A stretch of DNA of 64,000 nucleotides from Effrenium voratum (taxonomy: Eukaryota; Sar; Dinophyceae; Suessiales; Symbiodiniaceae): contig CAUJNA010003249.1 of NCBI GenBank assembly GCA_963377175.1, positions 389,509 through 453,508 of the forward strand. Direction: 5' to 3'. This document shows positions 24,668-38,345 of the stretch, in pieces. The stretch's first letter is position 1. Every line of letters begins with the position of its first letter. Below the pieces are notes generated by a model, which did not search any database, was not told where the DNA came from, and saw only the letters and a program-made list of their open reading frames with translations. The position numbers and the translations under genes were made by a program.

Positions 24668-27440
24668 GGGGGGGGGGTGGCAGCTCGATGATCAAGAAAT
24701 AATGATTCAACTGGGGCAAACAATGTGAGAAGTAGCGGGGGGGGCAGCCCCCATTGGTGATCGAACAAGTCCCCCCCCCCATGATGATCGAAAAACTGAT
24801 GATTCAACTAGGGGCAAGAAATCTAAAAACCAGCGAGGGGGCGTACAATCTAAAAAGTAGCGGGGGGGTTGGGGGGGGCGGCAGCCCCCCCGCGATGATC
24901 GACAAAGTGGCCAAACATCTAAAAATAGCGGGGGGGTTGGGGGGGCTGCCCCCCATGATGATCCAGAAAGTGATGATTCAATTAGGGGCAAAACATCTTG
25001 AAGTGGCAGGGAAGTTGGGGGGGGGGGGCTACCGCATGACCACAAATGTAAAAGTAGAGGGGGGGTTTGGGGGGGGGGGGGTGGCAGCTCGATGATCAAG
25101 AAAATAATGATTCAACTAGGGCAAAAATTCTGAGAAGTAGCGGGGGGGGGGGGCAGCCCCCCATGGTGATCGAACAAGTGATGATTCAATTAGGGGTAAA
25201 CATTTTAACAAGCAGCGGGGGGGTTGGGGGGGCGGCAGCCCCCCCCATGATGATCGAAAAACTGATGATTCAACTAGGGGCAAGAAATCTAAATAACCAG
25301 CGAGGAGGCAAACAAATCTAAAACTGCCCCTTAGATTTTTTGCCCCTTATTCAATCATTCGATCGTCATGCGGCAGCCCCCCGCCCAACTTCCCCCGCAC
25401 TTTTCGATTTTTTGGCCCTAATTGAATCATCACTTTTGGATCAGTAGCGGGGGGGTTGGGGCGGCAGCCCCCCCCCATGATGATCGAAAAACTGATGAGT
25501 CAATTAGGGGGCAAGACATCTAAAAACCAGCGAGGGGGCAAAAAATCTAAAAAAAAGTAGCGGGGGGGTTGGGGGGGGCGGCAGCCCCCCCCACGATGAT
25601 CGAAAAAGTGAGCATTCAAATTGTGGCCAAACATCTAAAAATAGCGGGGGGGTTGGGGGGGCGGCAGCCCCCCAATGATGATCCAGAAAGCGATGATTCG
25701 ATTAGGGGCAAAACATCTTGAAGTGGCGGGGAAGTGGGCTACCGCATGACCACAAATCTAAAAGTAGAGGACAAGTGATGATTCAATTAGGGGTAAACAA
25801 TTAAACAAGTAGCGGGGGGGTTGGGGGGGGCGGCAGCCCCCCCATGATGATCGAAAAACTGATGATTCAACTAGGGGCAAGAAATCTAAATAACCAGCGA
25901 GGAGGCCAAAAATCTAAAACTGCCCCTTAGATTTTTTGCCCCTAATTCAATCAATCGATCGTCATGCGGCAGCCCCCCGCCCAACTTCCCCCGCACTTTT
26001 CGACTTTTTGCCCCTAATTGAATCATCACTTTCTGGATCAGTAGCGGGGGGTTGGGGGGGGCGGCAGCCCCCTCCCCATGATGATCCAAAAACTGATGAT
26101 TCAATTAGGGGGCAAGAAATCTAAAAACCAGCGAGGGGGCAAACAATCTAAAAAGTAGCGGGGGGGTTGGGGGGGGCGGCAGCATGACCACAAATGTAAA
26201 AGTAGAGGGGGGGTTTGGGGGGGGGGGGGTGGCAGCTCGATGATCAAGAAAATAATGATTCAACTAGGGCAAAAATTCTGAGAAGTAGCGGGGGGGGGGG
26301 GCAGCCCCCCATGGTGATCGAACAAGTGATGATTCAATTAGGGGTAAACATTTTAACAAGCAGCGGGGGGGTTGGGGGGGCGGCAGCCCCCCCCATGATG
26401 ATCGAAAAACTGATGATTCAACTAGGGGCAAGAAATCTAAATAACAAGCGAGAAGGCAAAAATCTAAAACTTCCCCTTAGATTTTTTGCCCCTAATTCAA
26501 TCATTCGATCGTCATGCGGCAGCCCCCCGCCCAACTTCCCCCGCACTTTTCGACTTTTTGCCCCTAATTGAATCATCACTTTCTGGATCAGTAGCGGGGG
26601 GTTGGGGGGGGCGGCAGCCCCCTCCCCATGATGATCCAAAAACTGATGATTCAATTAGGGGGCAAGAAATCTAAAAACCAGCGAGGGGGCAAACAATCTA
26701 AAAAGTAGCGGGGGGGTTGGGGGGGGCGGCAGCCCCCCCCACGATGATCGAAAAAGTGAGCATTCAAATTGTGGCCAAACATCTAAAAATAGCGGGGGGG
26801 TTGGGGGGGCGGCAGCCCCCCCAATGATGATCCAGAAAGTGATGATTCAATTAGGGGCAAAACATCTTGAAGTGGCGGGGAAGTTGGGGGGGGGGGGCTA
26901 CCGCATGACCACAAATGTAAAAGTAGAGGGGGGGTTTGGGGGGGGGGTGGCAGCTCGATGATCAAGAAAATAATGATTCAACTAGGGCAAAAATTCTGAG
27001 AAGTAGCGGGGAAAAGGGCAGCCCCCCAATGGTGATCGAACAAGTGACTATTCAATTAGGGGTAAAAAATGTAAAAAGTAGCGGGGGGGCGGGGGTTGGG
27101 GGGGGGGCGGCAGCCCCCGCCCAGATGATCGAAAAACTGATGATTCAATTAGGGGCAAGACATCTAAAAACCAGCGAGGGGGCAAAAAATCTAAAAAGTA
27201 GCGGGGGGGTTGGGGGGGGGGGGCCGCCCCCCCCCACGATGATCGAAAAAGTGATCATTCAAGTTGTGGCCAAACATCTAAAAGTAGCGGGGGGGGTTGG
27301 GGGGCGGCAGCCCCCCCATGATGATCCAGAAAGTGATGATTCAATTAGGGCGGGGGACGATCGAAAAAGTGATGATTCAATGAGGGGCAAAAAATCTACA
27401 TAGTAGTGGGGGTTGGCCCCCCCATGATGATCGAAAAAAG
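24663..27440 (+). repeat. G-rich higher-order tandem array, right part
   Basis: Same unit blocks as the left part. A higher-order period is visible: the block starting near 25060 recurs near 26210 and, shortened, near 26935, nearly base for base at first. Inverted stretches (about 25320-25430, 25920-26030 and 26465-26575) contain GATCGTCATGCGGCAGCCC. Runs of 7-13 G are frequent. Translated frames read PPQPPRYFL or MMIEKLMIQLGA repeatedly; I regard these as repeat translation. Confidence 0.88.
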
Positions 27441-27689
27441 TGATGATTTGAATAGGGGTGGCATTTCAATTGAAAGGGGGGCAAGAGGAACTGAGGATGC
27501 AGGAAGCCACGGCCAAAAACCAACTGGGAAAGCAGAGGATGCAAAAAGCCAAAGCCAGAAAGCCGCCAAAAGCCACAAAGCCAAAAAGCCACCTGAGAGA
27601 AACTGGTAATGCAGAGGATGCGAAAAGCCAAAGCCGCAAAAGCTGCATAAACCCAACAAAAAGCTGCAAAAGCCAAACAGAGAGGAACT

Positions 27690-28020
27690 CAAAAGACCAA
27701 AGGATCAAGAGACCAAAGGACCAAGGGACCAAGGGACCAGAGGACCAGAGGACCAGAAATGCAAGGATGAAGGGACCAAGACCAACAGAGCAGAGGCCAA
27801 AGATAACCAAAGGAGCGAGGGACCAGAGGATCAAGGGCTCCAGGACCGGGACCAAGGGACCAGGAGACCAAGACCAGGCACCAAGGGACCAGAGGAGCAA
27901 GGACCAGGAAAGTGGAGGACCAAGGGACCAAGGTGACCAAAGGACCAAGGGACCAGAGGACCAAGGGACCAAAGGACCAAGGGACCAAAGGACCAAGGGA
28001 CCAAAGGACCACGGGACCAG
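27690..28020 (+). repeat. GGACCAAGG minisatellite
   Basis: Irregular repeats of GGACCAAGGGACCAGA and variants over ~330 bp. Open frames across it (KGPRDQRTKGPKDQG) are repeat-derived. Confidence 0.85.
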
Positions 28021-28098
28021 GGGTGTTCAAGGAACCAGAAAATCAAATGCCAACCAAAAGAACAGAATATACAAGCAGCAGAGTGAGATTGTGGGAAG

Positions 28099-28170
28099 TT
28101 TATTTTTGATTGCTAAAAAAGTTTTTTGTTGATGGCTGAAAGTTTTTTGTTGATTGCCAAAAAAGTTTTT
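28099..28170 (-). repeat. A-rich short tandem repeat (right, inverted)
   Basis: About three copies of the 2355-2438 motif on the minus strand. Confidence 0.65.
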
Positions 28171-31100
28171 TTGATGGTCATCCCATCCAGCAGCGGGCAT
28201 GGATAAAACGAAACCCTGTGAAGACTCGGAGAAGCCACCAAACGGCGCAAAGCGGATTTTGCCCATCCATGCAACAGCTGCTTCGCGACAACCAAGTCAT
28301 ACCGCTTGCGCGCCCGGGCGCCTCGATGCATCTTCGCACTGCCATGTAGAGCAACCCCTGCCGGGCATGACCAAATTGGACCTTCGAGTCAAGTTTGGCT
28401 GAAAACCAATCTGCATGCACTAATTCCAAAACCTGACACGAGAGATCCAAGTAAAGAACCCTACATTCTATCGTTCGCTCTCGTCTTTCGTAGGCGAGCT
28501 CTGTAAAATAAGCAGGTCGATGGGCTCCACTGGTTTGAGTCTGGGCCTTTTTTTCTATTCACAACCAAAAAAAACACTGGGCACGATTCGTGTCTTGCTT
28601 ACGTGGCACAGGAAGCCTATTCAACCTGCAGAGCTATGCTCGTTACCTTGGGCCAATCCTGGAGCAGCCATTAAATTAAGATATCCCCAATGCGACAAGC
28701 CATCTCGCCCACCGGTCTCGGCTCGGAGACGAGGGGCCACGGGAACCCAATGCGCGGCCTCCGCTTTCCGCCGCAGCTTTGAGTCTGCACCTAGCGGGTT
28801 CAAAGCCAGCCGGGCTCATGCGTCATGCCGGGCGTGCTGTCGGAACAATAAGCCCAAGGATCAAAACCGGGGTGTCGCAATGTTACCTTCACCCACATCA
28901 GTGAAAACCTGCTGGATCCACGGGGTCGAGAACTTTGACCCCTTTTTGGCTTGCGGAGGCGCCTGGTTGCACATTGGGTTTATTAATGCGGGGTGCCCAT
29001 TCAGCGGAAATGGCCGAGCCCAGACCCTTTCCTGGATCAATCAATTCGGAGCCACAACGGCAGAAAGTGGTCGTATTGACTTGGCGCGCTTTTTTCGTTT
29101 TCAGCTCCGGACCGCAAATCCGGGCATCCTCCAGGATTTGCAGCAGAGGGGTCAAGATAGGCCTGGGCTTGAATTAGCATCTCAGTCATGAAAGCCGCCT
29201 TGCTTGGGGGGAAATGCCAAGGCATGTCATGTTTTTGGGGGCTTTGGCGGAAACCAAAGGCAAACCAGCCGTGTTGAAGGTTCCCAATTTCTAGACAAAC
29301 CCATATTGCGGGAAGGTGCTTCCTTGGTGGCAAGGTTCAATGAGTTCCCTCTACGCCGTCCCATTAGCTTCCCCCGAATTCATGGTTTCGAAGGGTGGTT
29401 TGGAGTTTGGGGGGTGGATTCCAAATACCCTCTACAAGAACCAGGGCTTCAAATCAAATCGCAAATCCACACCAACAATTAAGGGTAGCCTCAAGAAAGC
29501 ACCCTGACTTGCAAAGCCTTATGGAATCGCCTGGGGAGGGTATCCTCCTGGTTTCCCCTGAAACAAAAATCAAAAACATCCAGGGCTCCGCTTTGGGGAT
29601 GGTCCTCATCTCATGGACCTCACTGAGCCGACCCTCGGTTGCCAAACGCAACCGGTGAACAAAGCACAAACAACGCCCGCCTGCAACTACGCCCACCAGC
29701 CATCAAAAACCACCGGAACTAAAAAACAAAAAAGGACAAAAGGAACATGCCAACAACACAAGAGCAAAAAGAAAAAACAGCAAAACAAAAACACAACAAA
29801 AACAGACACAACACAAACACCGGCCCACTTCTCACTCCAACTCTCCCCATTTCGAGCGCGGCGCGCGGAAAAGTCCCAGGGCCGCGCGGACCGGGAAAAC
29901 TCCTGGCCGCCGGGCGGAGTTTTAAAGCGAGGCGGCCGTGGGTTTGTTGGGTGCCCATGTGGGGCCCCTTGTTGGCGAAAGGGGAACCAAAAGGAAACCC
30001 AGAAGGCCATAGGGGGTGTTCCATGCTTTTCTCTATTTCCTACTTTGCAGCCATAATTTGGTGGGGTCACTGGATGTCCCCCAAAGTTGCAGCTAAACGA
30101 TCGCGACTTTTGGAGGTTCCAACAAGGGGAATGTGGGAACCCTGAAATTCTGGGCGCTTTTTTAGCCCCAAAGGCAGTCATGAACCCGTCCAGACCCCAT
30201 ATCACCCTTTGGACATCACCAATAGGAAACTCCGCTTGGCCAAAACCGTGTTCAAAACCAGACCTCCAGGACAAGGTGTGGGAGTGTGGGGATCAGATCG
30301 GGGGTGACCCTTCAGTGCGATTCGAAGGTTGAAGCCAAGGTGCGATTCGAAGGGTGAAACGATAAAACCACATCCGATGTTGAGAGCCATGCTTCACCCG
30401 CGAAGGGCGAAAGCCTGGCGCGTAACTCGGTGAGCCCCTCAACTGCTCAACTGCTCCTTGCTGGTCTCCATGGTGTCCCAGTACCGGGCCGCTCCGGGGG
30501 GCCTCGTTTGCTGGGTTTTGAAGGTAGAAACCAAGCGGAGAAGGCCTGGGTGTGGGGGGCTTGTCATTTCTTGGACTTTTTCAGAGTTGGCACCCATGGG
30601 GTTGGTTGAAAGGGAAACTGAAATAGGAAACTAGCCGCTTGGAGGGTTCTAGGAGCTTACTTGTTGAGTTCAGCGACGACCAAGGGTTGTCAATTGGTAC
30701 CCAAAATGCTTCAAGGGCACTTCAGGTGCAAATGGACCACCCTTGGAGGGTGCTGGATTGGAAACTAAGAAATATACTCAGGTTGGGGCCGTAGCACTTC
30801 AGATAAAGATGGTGCAGAGGGACGGAACTCAAAAGGTGCGCGCAAACCCAAACCTAGATTCCTCCCGAAAGGTGATGCTTCTAATAGGTTTCATGTTGAT
30901 CTGCCGGAGGGTGAGCGCTTCCCCACTTTGATGCAGGGGACAACAGAAACATATATCTGGGGGAAGGCGACAGTGATTGAACCACCTGGTTGAAGCCCGT
31001 GTCTCGCTTGGCTCCCGCGGACAAACTTGGTTTACTTAAACCGCTACCCCCCTTTTCCGCTGACCCCCCCTGACAAAAGATAATAATACAATACAAGCAA

Positions 31101-32361
31101 AAACCATACAAACAACAAAGACGGGTCCCTTTGCCCCGTTTCCCCACGGGCGCGGCGCGGCGTCATTGGGCCCATCCGACCCATCCGCTGATCCGATTCC
31201 GGGCCCCGGGCACCTCCGAGGCCGCCGTGCCGTCGCCCTGAGCCGACTTCTTTTCGGCTGGGGTGCGGCTCTGGGGGTGCTGGGGGGACCCTTTGGTCAG
31301 GAATACCTGGGGGCTTGTGCCACCAAAAAAGTGTTGAAGCAACCTTGATTGGAAATGTGGTTTGGGCAATTTAAAGGAATGACACGATCAAATCGCATTC
31401 AATATTGACCATGCTTTTGGTGAAAAGTGTCGATCCCTGGAACGACTCAGGCCAGCGCTGGCCCCAGCGAGGCCACGCCGATCACCCAAGTCAGCCTCTC
31501 CTCGTGGAGACAACGCTCCCATATTTTGTTTGAAACATTTGGGAACCCTGGATTTGGCTTGTCTCAAGACTCTGGGAACCCTCAGCATGAGTAGTTTCCG
31601 AAATGTGTCCATTTAGATTGTCTTGGGATTCCCTTCAAAATGACACCAAACAGGGTCCCTAGCAAACAACCCACCAATTTGCGCAGCCAGGGCCAAAACA
31701 AATCACAACCGCCAGCCCCATGTGCCTTGGAATGACGCCTGGCCCGCGACAGCAGGTTCAAGCCCTCCTCATTGAGACCTCGGATCCCGAGGTCCAACCC
31801 ATTTGGCTCATGTTGAGTTGGGACCCCTTCTTGGCGGTTTTGCAGGGAAGCCAAGAGGAAAGCCGAAGCCAGTTTGGGGAGGTCCCGGGCACAAATCGAA
31901 AAAGCACCACCTGCCGATGAGTTGGGTGTCAATGGCGGAACCCACTCGCAGGAGCGCCTCCGCCCAGGCTGTTTCTCGGCATTCGGTGCCGGCTAGTCAC
32001 GATGTCAACCCCCAAAAACTCAAGGACCCAGTTGGCCATGTGGGTCTGGTGCATCTGCTTTACTCAACAAAGTGTCACAGTGGAGAGGCAAACGAAACCC
32101 TACCTGGGCAGGCCCCCTGTTCATACATGTTTACGCGCCTCTTCTTTGAACAACCTCCTTCAAGTTCCCGATTAAAATCCGGTTAGGCAACTCTGCCCCT
32201 GATCTGCCGGCCCCAAGTATGTCAATGTGGGCCAACGATTTGTCAGCACGAGTCTTATAGGCATCATCTGGGATGTGCCCATCCCCCGACATCCCTCTCG
32301 GTTGCCCTGGCCTCTCAGCCGCTTGGTGCAGCCCGGGGTGGAGAACACGGGACCCGGGTCC
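28171..32361. other. Host DNA, no recognised gene
   Basis: Frames are short and shifting; Lys/Gln- and Pro-rich readings near 29700-29960 come from base bias. A GC-rich block at 29850-29960 and one at 31145-31250 could hold exons, but no domain is visible in them. No RNA gene was recognised. Confidence 0.35.
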
Positions 32362-32700
32362 TCAGAGTCTGCAAACCCCACGCATCCCGACGTCGAAAAA
32401 GAAACTCCTGCCCAACTTGGAAGGTGTCCGAACTAGAGAGCTCCTCTCGGGCAATGTTGGCAGCTGCAAGTCAAGGTGCTTTTTCAGGAAGGTGCGGGCG
32501 AGGGGTTGCTGCACAAGGTTCTGCTGACGTTGCTGCGAGGGGGTTTCCGGGGAATTTGAAGGTGTTTGGTGCTGATTGGCGTTGTAGAGGTCCCTTCGTT
32601 CTTCGAATGCCTGCTCCACAGCTGCCTTGGGACTTGACAAGGATTCTGCTGGCCCCAATTGGTCGCAAGCGGAGCCCAATTGAGCTACAAGCAAAAGCAA
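32362..32700 (-). CDS. Possible exon, unknown protein
   Basis: An open stretch of ~112 codons with balanced composition (LGPAESLSSPKAAVEQAFEE, later a Gln-rich part and LARTFLKKHLDLQLPTLPER). It may be part of a host gene. No domain is recognised, and splice borders are not defined. The opposite strand also has an open frame, which weakens the call. Confidence 0.3.
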   Translation of the reverse strand: MLLLVAQLGSACDQLGPAESLSSPKAAVEQAFEERRDLYNANQHQTPSNSPETPSQQRQQNLVQQPLARTFLKKHLDLQLPTLPERSSLVRTPSKLGRSFFFDVGMRGVCRL

Positions 32701-33084
32701 GGTTAGTATAGGCGGCTGGCTTTTGGCTTCCCTTCAACGCCAAACAGGGTTCACCATTTAGATGTGTCTTTGTTTGAGGGATTCCGATTCGAGCTGGTCT
32801 ACTGCGAAACCAAATGGACACCAGTCATTTTGGCGGCTCCCCCAAATTGAGGCAAACCCTTGAGACAGACTCATGTGCGTCAGTCAAAATTTGGGGACCA
32901 CAAACATAGGGCTGCCTTCAAACGAGCCCTCAAACGGGTACCCTCAAAAACCACACACCATGTCCTGGCCTTGGGCTCCGGACCCTTTCACCACGGGCCT
33001 TGATGCGAGCCCTCGCGTGGTCGCCTTGGATGCGGTTGAAGCACAGCTTCATCGAATCACGCCGCATGTGTCCAGCCTGCTGCT

Positions 33085-33235
33085 CAGCAGCAGCAGCAGC
33101 AGTAGTCGTGGTGGTGGTGCTGGTGGTTGCGATTGTAGAGTGGTAGTGGTAGTAGTGGGGTATAGTGGTTGTAGTAGCGGGGTATGGCAGTAGTAGTAGC
33201 AGTCGTCGCCGCCGCTGTGGTACCAATTTAATAAT
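33085..33235 (+). repeat. Trinucleotide-rich tract
   Basis: AGC-, GTG- and GTA-type triplets (AGCAGCAGCAGC, GGTGGTGGT, GTAGTAGTAG) in succession. Low complexity. Confidence 0.75.
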
Positions 33236-35139
33236 CGCTGCACCCTCGAACCTGTTTGACCCTAAAAATTGAGTGCCGTATCCTCTCACTACAGGGTGTT
33301 GAACCGACCGTTTGCATGTCTTTGCGTCCCAGCTTGGCGTCCGCAAAGCGGGATTATGCCGTTGTACCAAACGGCCGATTCCCTAAGTGGCTGGAATAAA
33401 TGGGCCGAAGCCAAGAAAAACCGGGTAACACGCTGAAACTGATAGAAAAGGTGAAGCAGGCTGCGCCCGCAGCGGGTAAAGCCTACAACGAAGCAGGATC
33501 AAACCGGGCCACAGGTACACATACGGAACTTAATTGGACGCCTTTTGGTGAATCAACCATTCTTGGGGCGGCGGGCGGGGGGCTGACCAAGCGCCCCACG
33601 CTCTGCGTAGACTGCCTCCATCGCCAGGCGATAGTCCTGACATCAGCGTACACACACACACAAACATACACAAAAACGCACACAAAACACAAATCCACGC
33701 CTCAAGCACCTGGTTTGTGCAAATCCACCCCTAGCCCCCGCCTTGACCGCGGAGGCTTGGATGGCTGATTCCACGGCGTCCTAAGTGTGAATTAGGTTTC
33801 GTGTAACAAAACTCACTCAAAGGGGCAGCATGCTTGGCAAGTGGTTGGTTGAGCTACTTGTCCTAGCTTTAACCCACTTTCCATCGTAAGTTCCCTTAAT
33901 GTCAAAATACAGTTTCGGACCCCAACATGGATCTCGGATTCTTTATTTGCCCTTCCCCTTGACCAAACGAGGGGATGGGTCCCCACGTGGACCAAACCAC
34001 GTGGCATGGTTGCAGGGTCCCTGGCCATCGCCCGCTTCATGGGGCACACGGTGGGGTGCTGCTCCGGGTCTGCGCGAAGCGAACGCCAGAACCGCGTGCG
34101 GGCACGGGGGGTGGTTTTGGGGTCTGAGGTACTCAGGTGTTGGGGTAGTGCTGTTGTGCTTCTTTGCTCTTGTATTTTTTTGGTTTTTTTCGGGTTTGGG
34201 GGGGGGGGTTATGTTAGTGTTGTTGCGTTTTTGGGGCTTTGGGGTTTGCATCATTTATCCTGCCCAGTGGTTTCATCTACCTGTGCAGCGGGTAACCGCG
34301 TGAACCACCCTTTGAAAACCAAGGCGCCAGAAGGTTTTCCAAGTTACCATCCCAATCTGAATTCCACTGGGTTCGCACCAAATACCTAGCTCCACTAATG
34401 CAAGCAAATCGAGCCGCGAACATGAGCAGAATGTCAGGCATGATCATAGGCACGCTCTGCAACCTCCATATCCTAGATACCACGGCTTCTAATCGTGTCC
34501 CTTTGCAGCCTTTCACTCGGTGGACGTGTGTCGAGGTGAAATACTTGAAGCGGGCGGATCGTCGATCCAGGCAGTTGCCAAAAGCCATGCGATGTTCGGT
34601 TTAAGGCAGATACACACAGCACAAAGATGACGACATGGGGAGAACAATCACCGACACAAAAACAACATAGAACGTGCACAGCTGTTCTGGAAGGTCAATG
34701 GTCCTTTTGAGTGGGAACCTCTGTGCACAGGTTCTATGTTTGTTTGTTTTTTTGGGGGGGGGTTGGATAGCCTCGGGGGGATTTCACCAGGTGTCAATCT
34801 CTTTCAGCACCCTCTTGGCACTTGAAAAGGAATTCGGAGAGGCACCCAACCCGCCTGGAAACAAATGGATGATGCTCCCAACACTGGCTACCCAAGAACT
34901 GTTGGGACTTTTGTGCAGTAGTACGCATCCGCCTGCCCCCTCTGCCAATGCGGCCAGCGACACGCAAACGCAGGGTGCCTTGCTAAAGATAAGCATCGCC
35001 CCAGCCAAAGGAAACTGGTCCCAAAGAGACGTTCACACCAGCAAACCGGAACAATTTGACACAGTATGACTTGTCCTTGGAGAGTCGTTGGAAATATATT
35101 GGAATATGCAGTGTAGATATAAATATATGTATATTATAC

Positions 35140-35171
<32 letters not shown>

Positions 35172-37818
35172 TTGTATCATTTACGCCATGCCCACCGACC
35201 GATTCAAACTCACTTCATCCGAAACGGCTCGGCCGGCGAGTACTGTCCCCGTACCCTCCCCGCGCCATCGATTTCGTAGCCCAAGAGCCGATCTCCGCAC
35301 CCGGCGGGGCAGATCTCTTCACCTACCGGCCATGTGGCTCGTCTTTGAGTTGGTACCCCCTTTTTGGTTGGTTTGAAGGGGAATATTCATCCAGGGTCGA
35401 CATTAGCCAAGGGTGTGTGACGGCATGGGCCAAAATCAAACCAGGTTGGACTGCAGGTGTCACAAGTTACCAGGGCAAACCATTTGGGGTACTTTTGACC
35501 CACAGCCATGTCAAAATGGGTGTGCGCTTTGAGGGTACCCGCTGGTGATTGCTCAAAACCAGAACAACAGGAAACTATCCCCCTTTTGGTTCCCGGACAA
35601 ATAAACCTGTCCTGTAGATAGGGGGTGCTCCTTCAAGAAGTTAGAAACCCTCCCCCCCATTTAGACTGCGAACATCCCATACTCATCAACCAGGGGCTCG
35701 TTAACCTGGGGTTGCTGTTAGGTGCCACAAAATGGGGTCCCACCAACTGGGCGGCTGCCGGTTCATGTAAACCCTTTAAAGGGGCAGCCCCCAAAAGCAC
35801 GCAAACTCAGAATGTGATGGTTTGCGTGTCCAGCTAATGCCAAGCCTAGACAAGTCAACCTGGGGTTTGCCCGCCCGATGATGTGGAATCTCTCCCGGTC
35901 ACTCGCCTGGTTTGCTACCCTCTCGCATGGAAAATGGAAGCCCACAAAAACCCGTCCAAAAGGACTGGCTGCCCATTTTGGGAGACTCACGTTCATGTTC
36001 CTTGCTGAGGGTAGGGTATGTTAGTTTGCCATTGTCATCAGCTGCCGCTTTTTGCAGGACCAAAAGCGGTGGCTCGCCTCATTTACCGGCTGTGGTAAAT
36101 GGACTCCTTGGTCCACACGGCGAACTTTGACACTTCCCTCCCCCAAAAGGGGACCCCCCATACTAATAGCAGCTAACAGCGGCCAATAGCCACTAGTAGG
36201 TCTTTGAAGAGTGGAATTCCGGGATCAAACGAGAAAACTCAGACCCATTTCCCCAAACTTGGCCTTGGGCAGGTGCCATGGGAAGATTCGCCACCGCAAC
36301 TTAAATCGTCCAAGCTGCGGTTGGGGCATTCCTGCGAGAGGTGGCGAGCTGCATCCTGGAGAAGCTTCCCTCTACCCTCCTTGGGCATCAAGGCAAGCCC
36401 AACTACTAGTTGGCTAAGGAATGCTTAACCCTAAACCCCCCCGCAAGCAAGAAACTCTTGCCCAGTCCAGGGCAAACTCACGGCAATACTGCATGCATGT
36501 CATTCGGTGTGTCCCTAAAGTTCTAAGCTGAGCCGAAGCCCTTCCCGGCTTGGAAGAACAAACTCTTCGCCTGCCCGCGCCTTGCCCACTAGGAGCTGAC
36601 CGCAGTGTCTTGGACAGCGCCGATGCTCCAAGAAAACCTGGGAGCTGATCTAAAGCTGCCCCGCGACTTCGGAGAGGGGAAAAAAAAAAAACGGGACCCC
36701 GCTTTTGGGGGGGACGTGGAATCTCATGGTCATCGATGGGGAGCTTTCACTTGGAGTGGGGGTTTAACACCACAAGAATCCACCATTCTGCCGAGAGCAA
36801 GGATTTTTAGCCATGAGGTTTGGGTCACATGCAAAATATCGAGCTCTGGTCGAACCCATTGCCCCGTCGCAAGCCCTTCGAGAAAGCTAGGCCTGAGGGG
36901 GGCGGAGAGTGGCTTCCTCGTGTCTCAGAATGGTACCTCCTGGGTTTCAGTCAGAACCTGACTAAGCATAGCACAAATGAGCAATGGAGCCATCGTTTGG
37001 CTTCCCTGGAGCACGTATACTCACATTGTGAGCATCTCAATGTGCATGGGCTTGGCGCACTGGCCCATGTCGGCCGTATAAATCACCCTTTCATTAATAG
37101 GTCCTCCAAAAGTGAGGGGTTCCCGCCACAAGGGAACAGCCCTCGAAAAAGCTTCACCAGGGTTATCAATCCGGACCTCCTATTAGAGTCGGCCTGTGAC
37201 AAACCTGCACGGAACTGGGATCGGGTCGTCTGCCAAAGGCAGTGCTCCTTTGGCTTCCTTTCAGAGAACCATCCAAGGAGGAGTTGCTAGACACTAAATG
37301 CAGTGAAACCTGGGAACAGGGTGAAACAGGTGCGTTCATCAGGGGGCCCCAAAATGGCTTCAGCTTTCCAATGGGTTCTTCTTACAACCCCCCAACCCGA
37401 AAAGAAGCACCAAGCCTCGAACACAAGCGAGCAACCCACTTGTCTCAGTCATGATTCGACCCCCTTGGTCGTCTCTGGGCTGCCGACTGCGCAGGAGGCC
37501 GTATCAATGAAGTCCCCGATGCCGCTGTGCCGCATGCGCCAAGTTCACCTGGCAATTCCAGGAGAGGCACTCCTGGGAATGTGTCTCAAAACCTGGATCG
37601 GCCGTGGCGATCCGCTGGGTTGTCCCAGAAAACTGCGACTGCTCCTCGGGGCAACGTGCAACCAAGCAGCAAATTGGCCGCCTAGCTAGGAACGGCCGCA
37701 GTTTCCCCCCCCAACCCCCCCCCCCCTCGAAAAAAAAAGGCAGCTGCTCTTAGCGCAACGTGGAAAATAGCCTCTTAGCGCAAGGTGGAAAACAGCCAAT
37801 TAGGGCTAACTGCCACCG
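33236..37818. other. Host DNA, no recognised gene
   Basis: Includes a TA-rich tract at 35120-35170. A reading near 34398-34604 on the plus strand is protein-like but has no domain. Recurrent short motifs of the AAAGGGAACC/GGAAACC type appear throughout. Confidence 0.35.
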
Positions 37819-38345
37819 ATGGCGTATGGCCCACCTCAATCAAGTTCAGCTGAGGGCATTGACATGGAAAAAACCGAGGCAAGCAGCGTGGCTCACATTG
37901 ACATGGAAAAACCGATGGGAGAAACCAAACTTACCACTCCCCGCCTGGCGCAGAACGGCGGCCAGCTCGCGCCCATCAAAGCTTCTCTTGGGTGTACAGT
38001 GTAGGAAATCTGCGGCTTGCTGACTTGCCCACGGCAAGGCGATCTGTGAGGCTTCGGGCGATCTGTGCTCTGGGGTATGTGGGAGACTTGCCCGTTGCTT
38101 GCGCTGAATTCCTGCAAAGTGGCAAGGCGGGATGCCACTGCGGAAAAGACCAGCGCACGGGAGCATGCCTTGCGAGCTGCTCTTTCCCAGCTGCACACAT
38201 TGGAGCAAGCATCAGCCATCCTACACACAGTCGCGAATTTGCAGTCAGGAGCCCAGGATCAGAAACAAAAAGGAATGGCTTGTTGCAACTGGGCTCCCAG
38301 ATTGCTGACAGCATGTCAGGTTTTCGAGGCATGGATGAGCTGATG
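37819..38345 (+). CDS. Possible host gene with coiled-coil exon
   Basis: Two plus-strand stretches in the same frame look coding: 37819-38000, with a repeated IDMEK segment, and about 38125-38265, whose reading SAREHALRAALSQLHTLEQA has heptad spacing of a coiled coil. A stop at 38002-38004 separates them, so an intron would be needed. Function unknown. Confidence 0.25.

Noticed and set aside
24700..27400. Repeated frames reading PPQPPRYFL or MMIEKLMIQLGA
   Set aside because: Translation of the G-rich satellite; frames shift with G-run length and both strands look alike.
27690..28132. Frames reading KGPRDQRTKGPKDQG
   Set aside because: Minisatellite translation.
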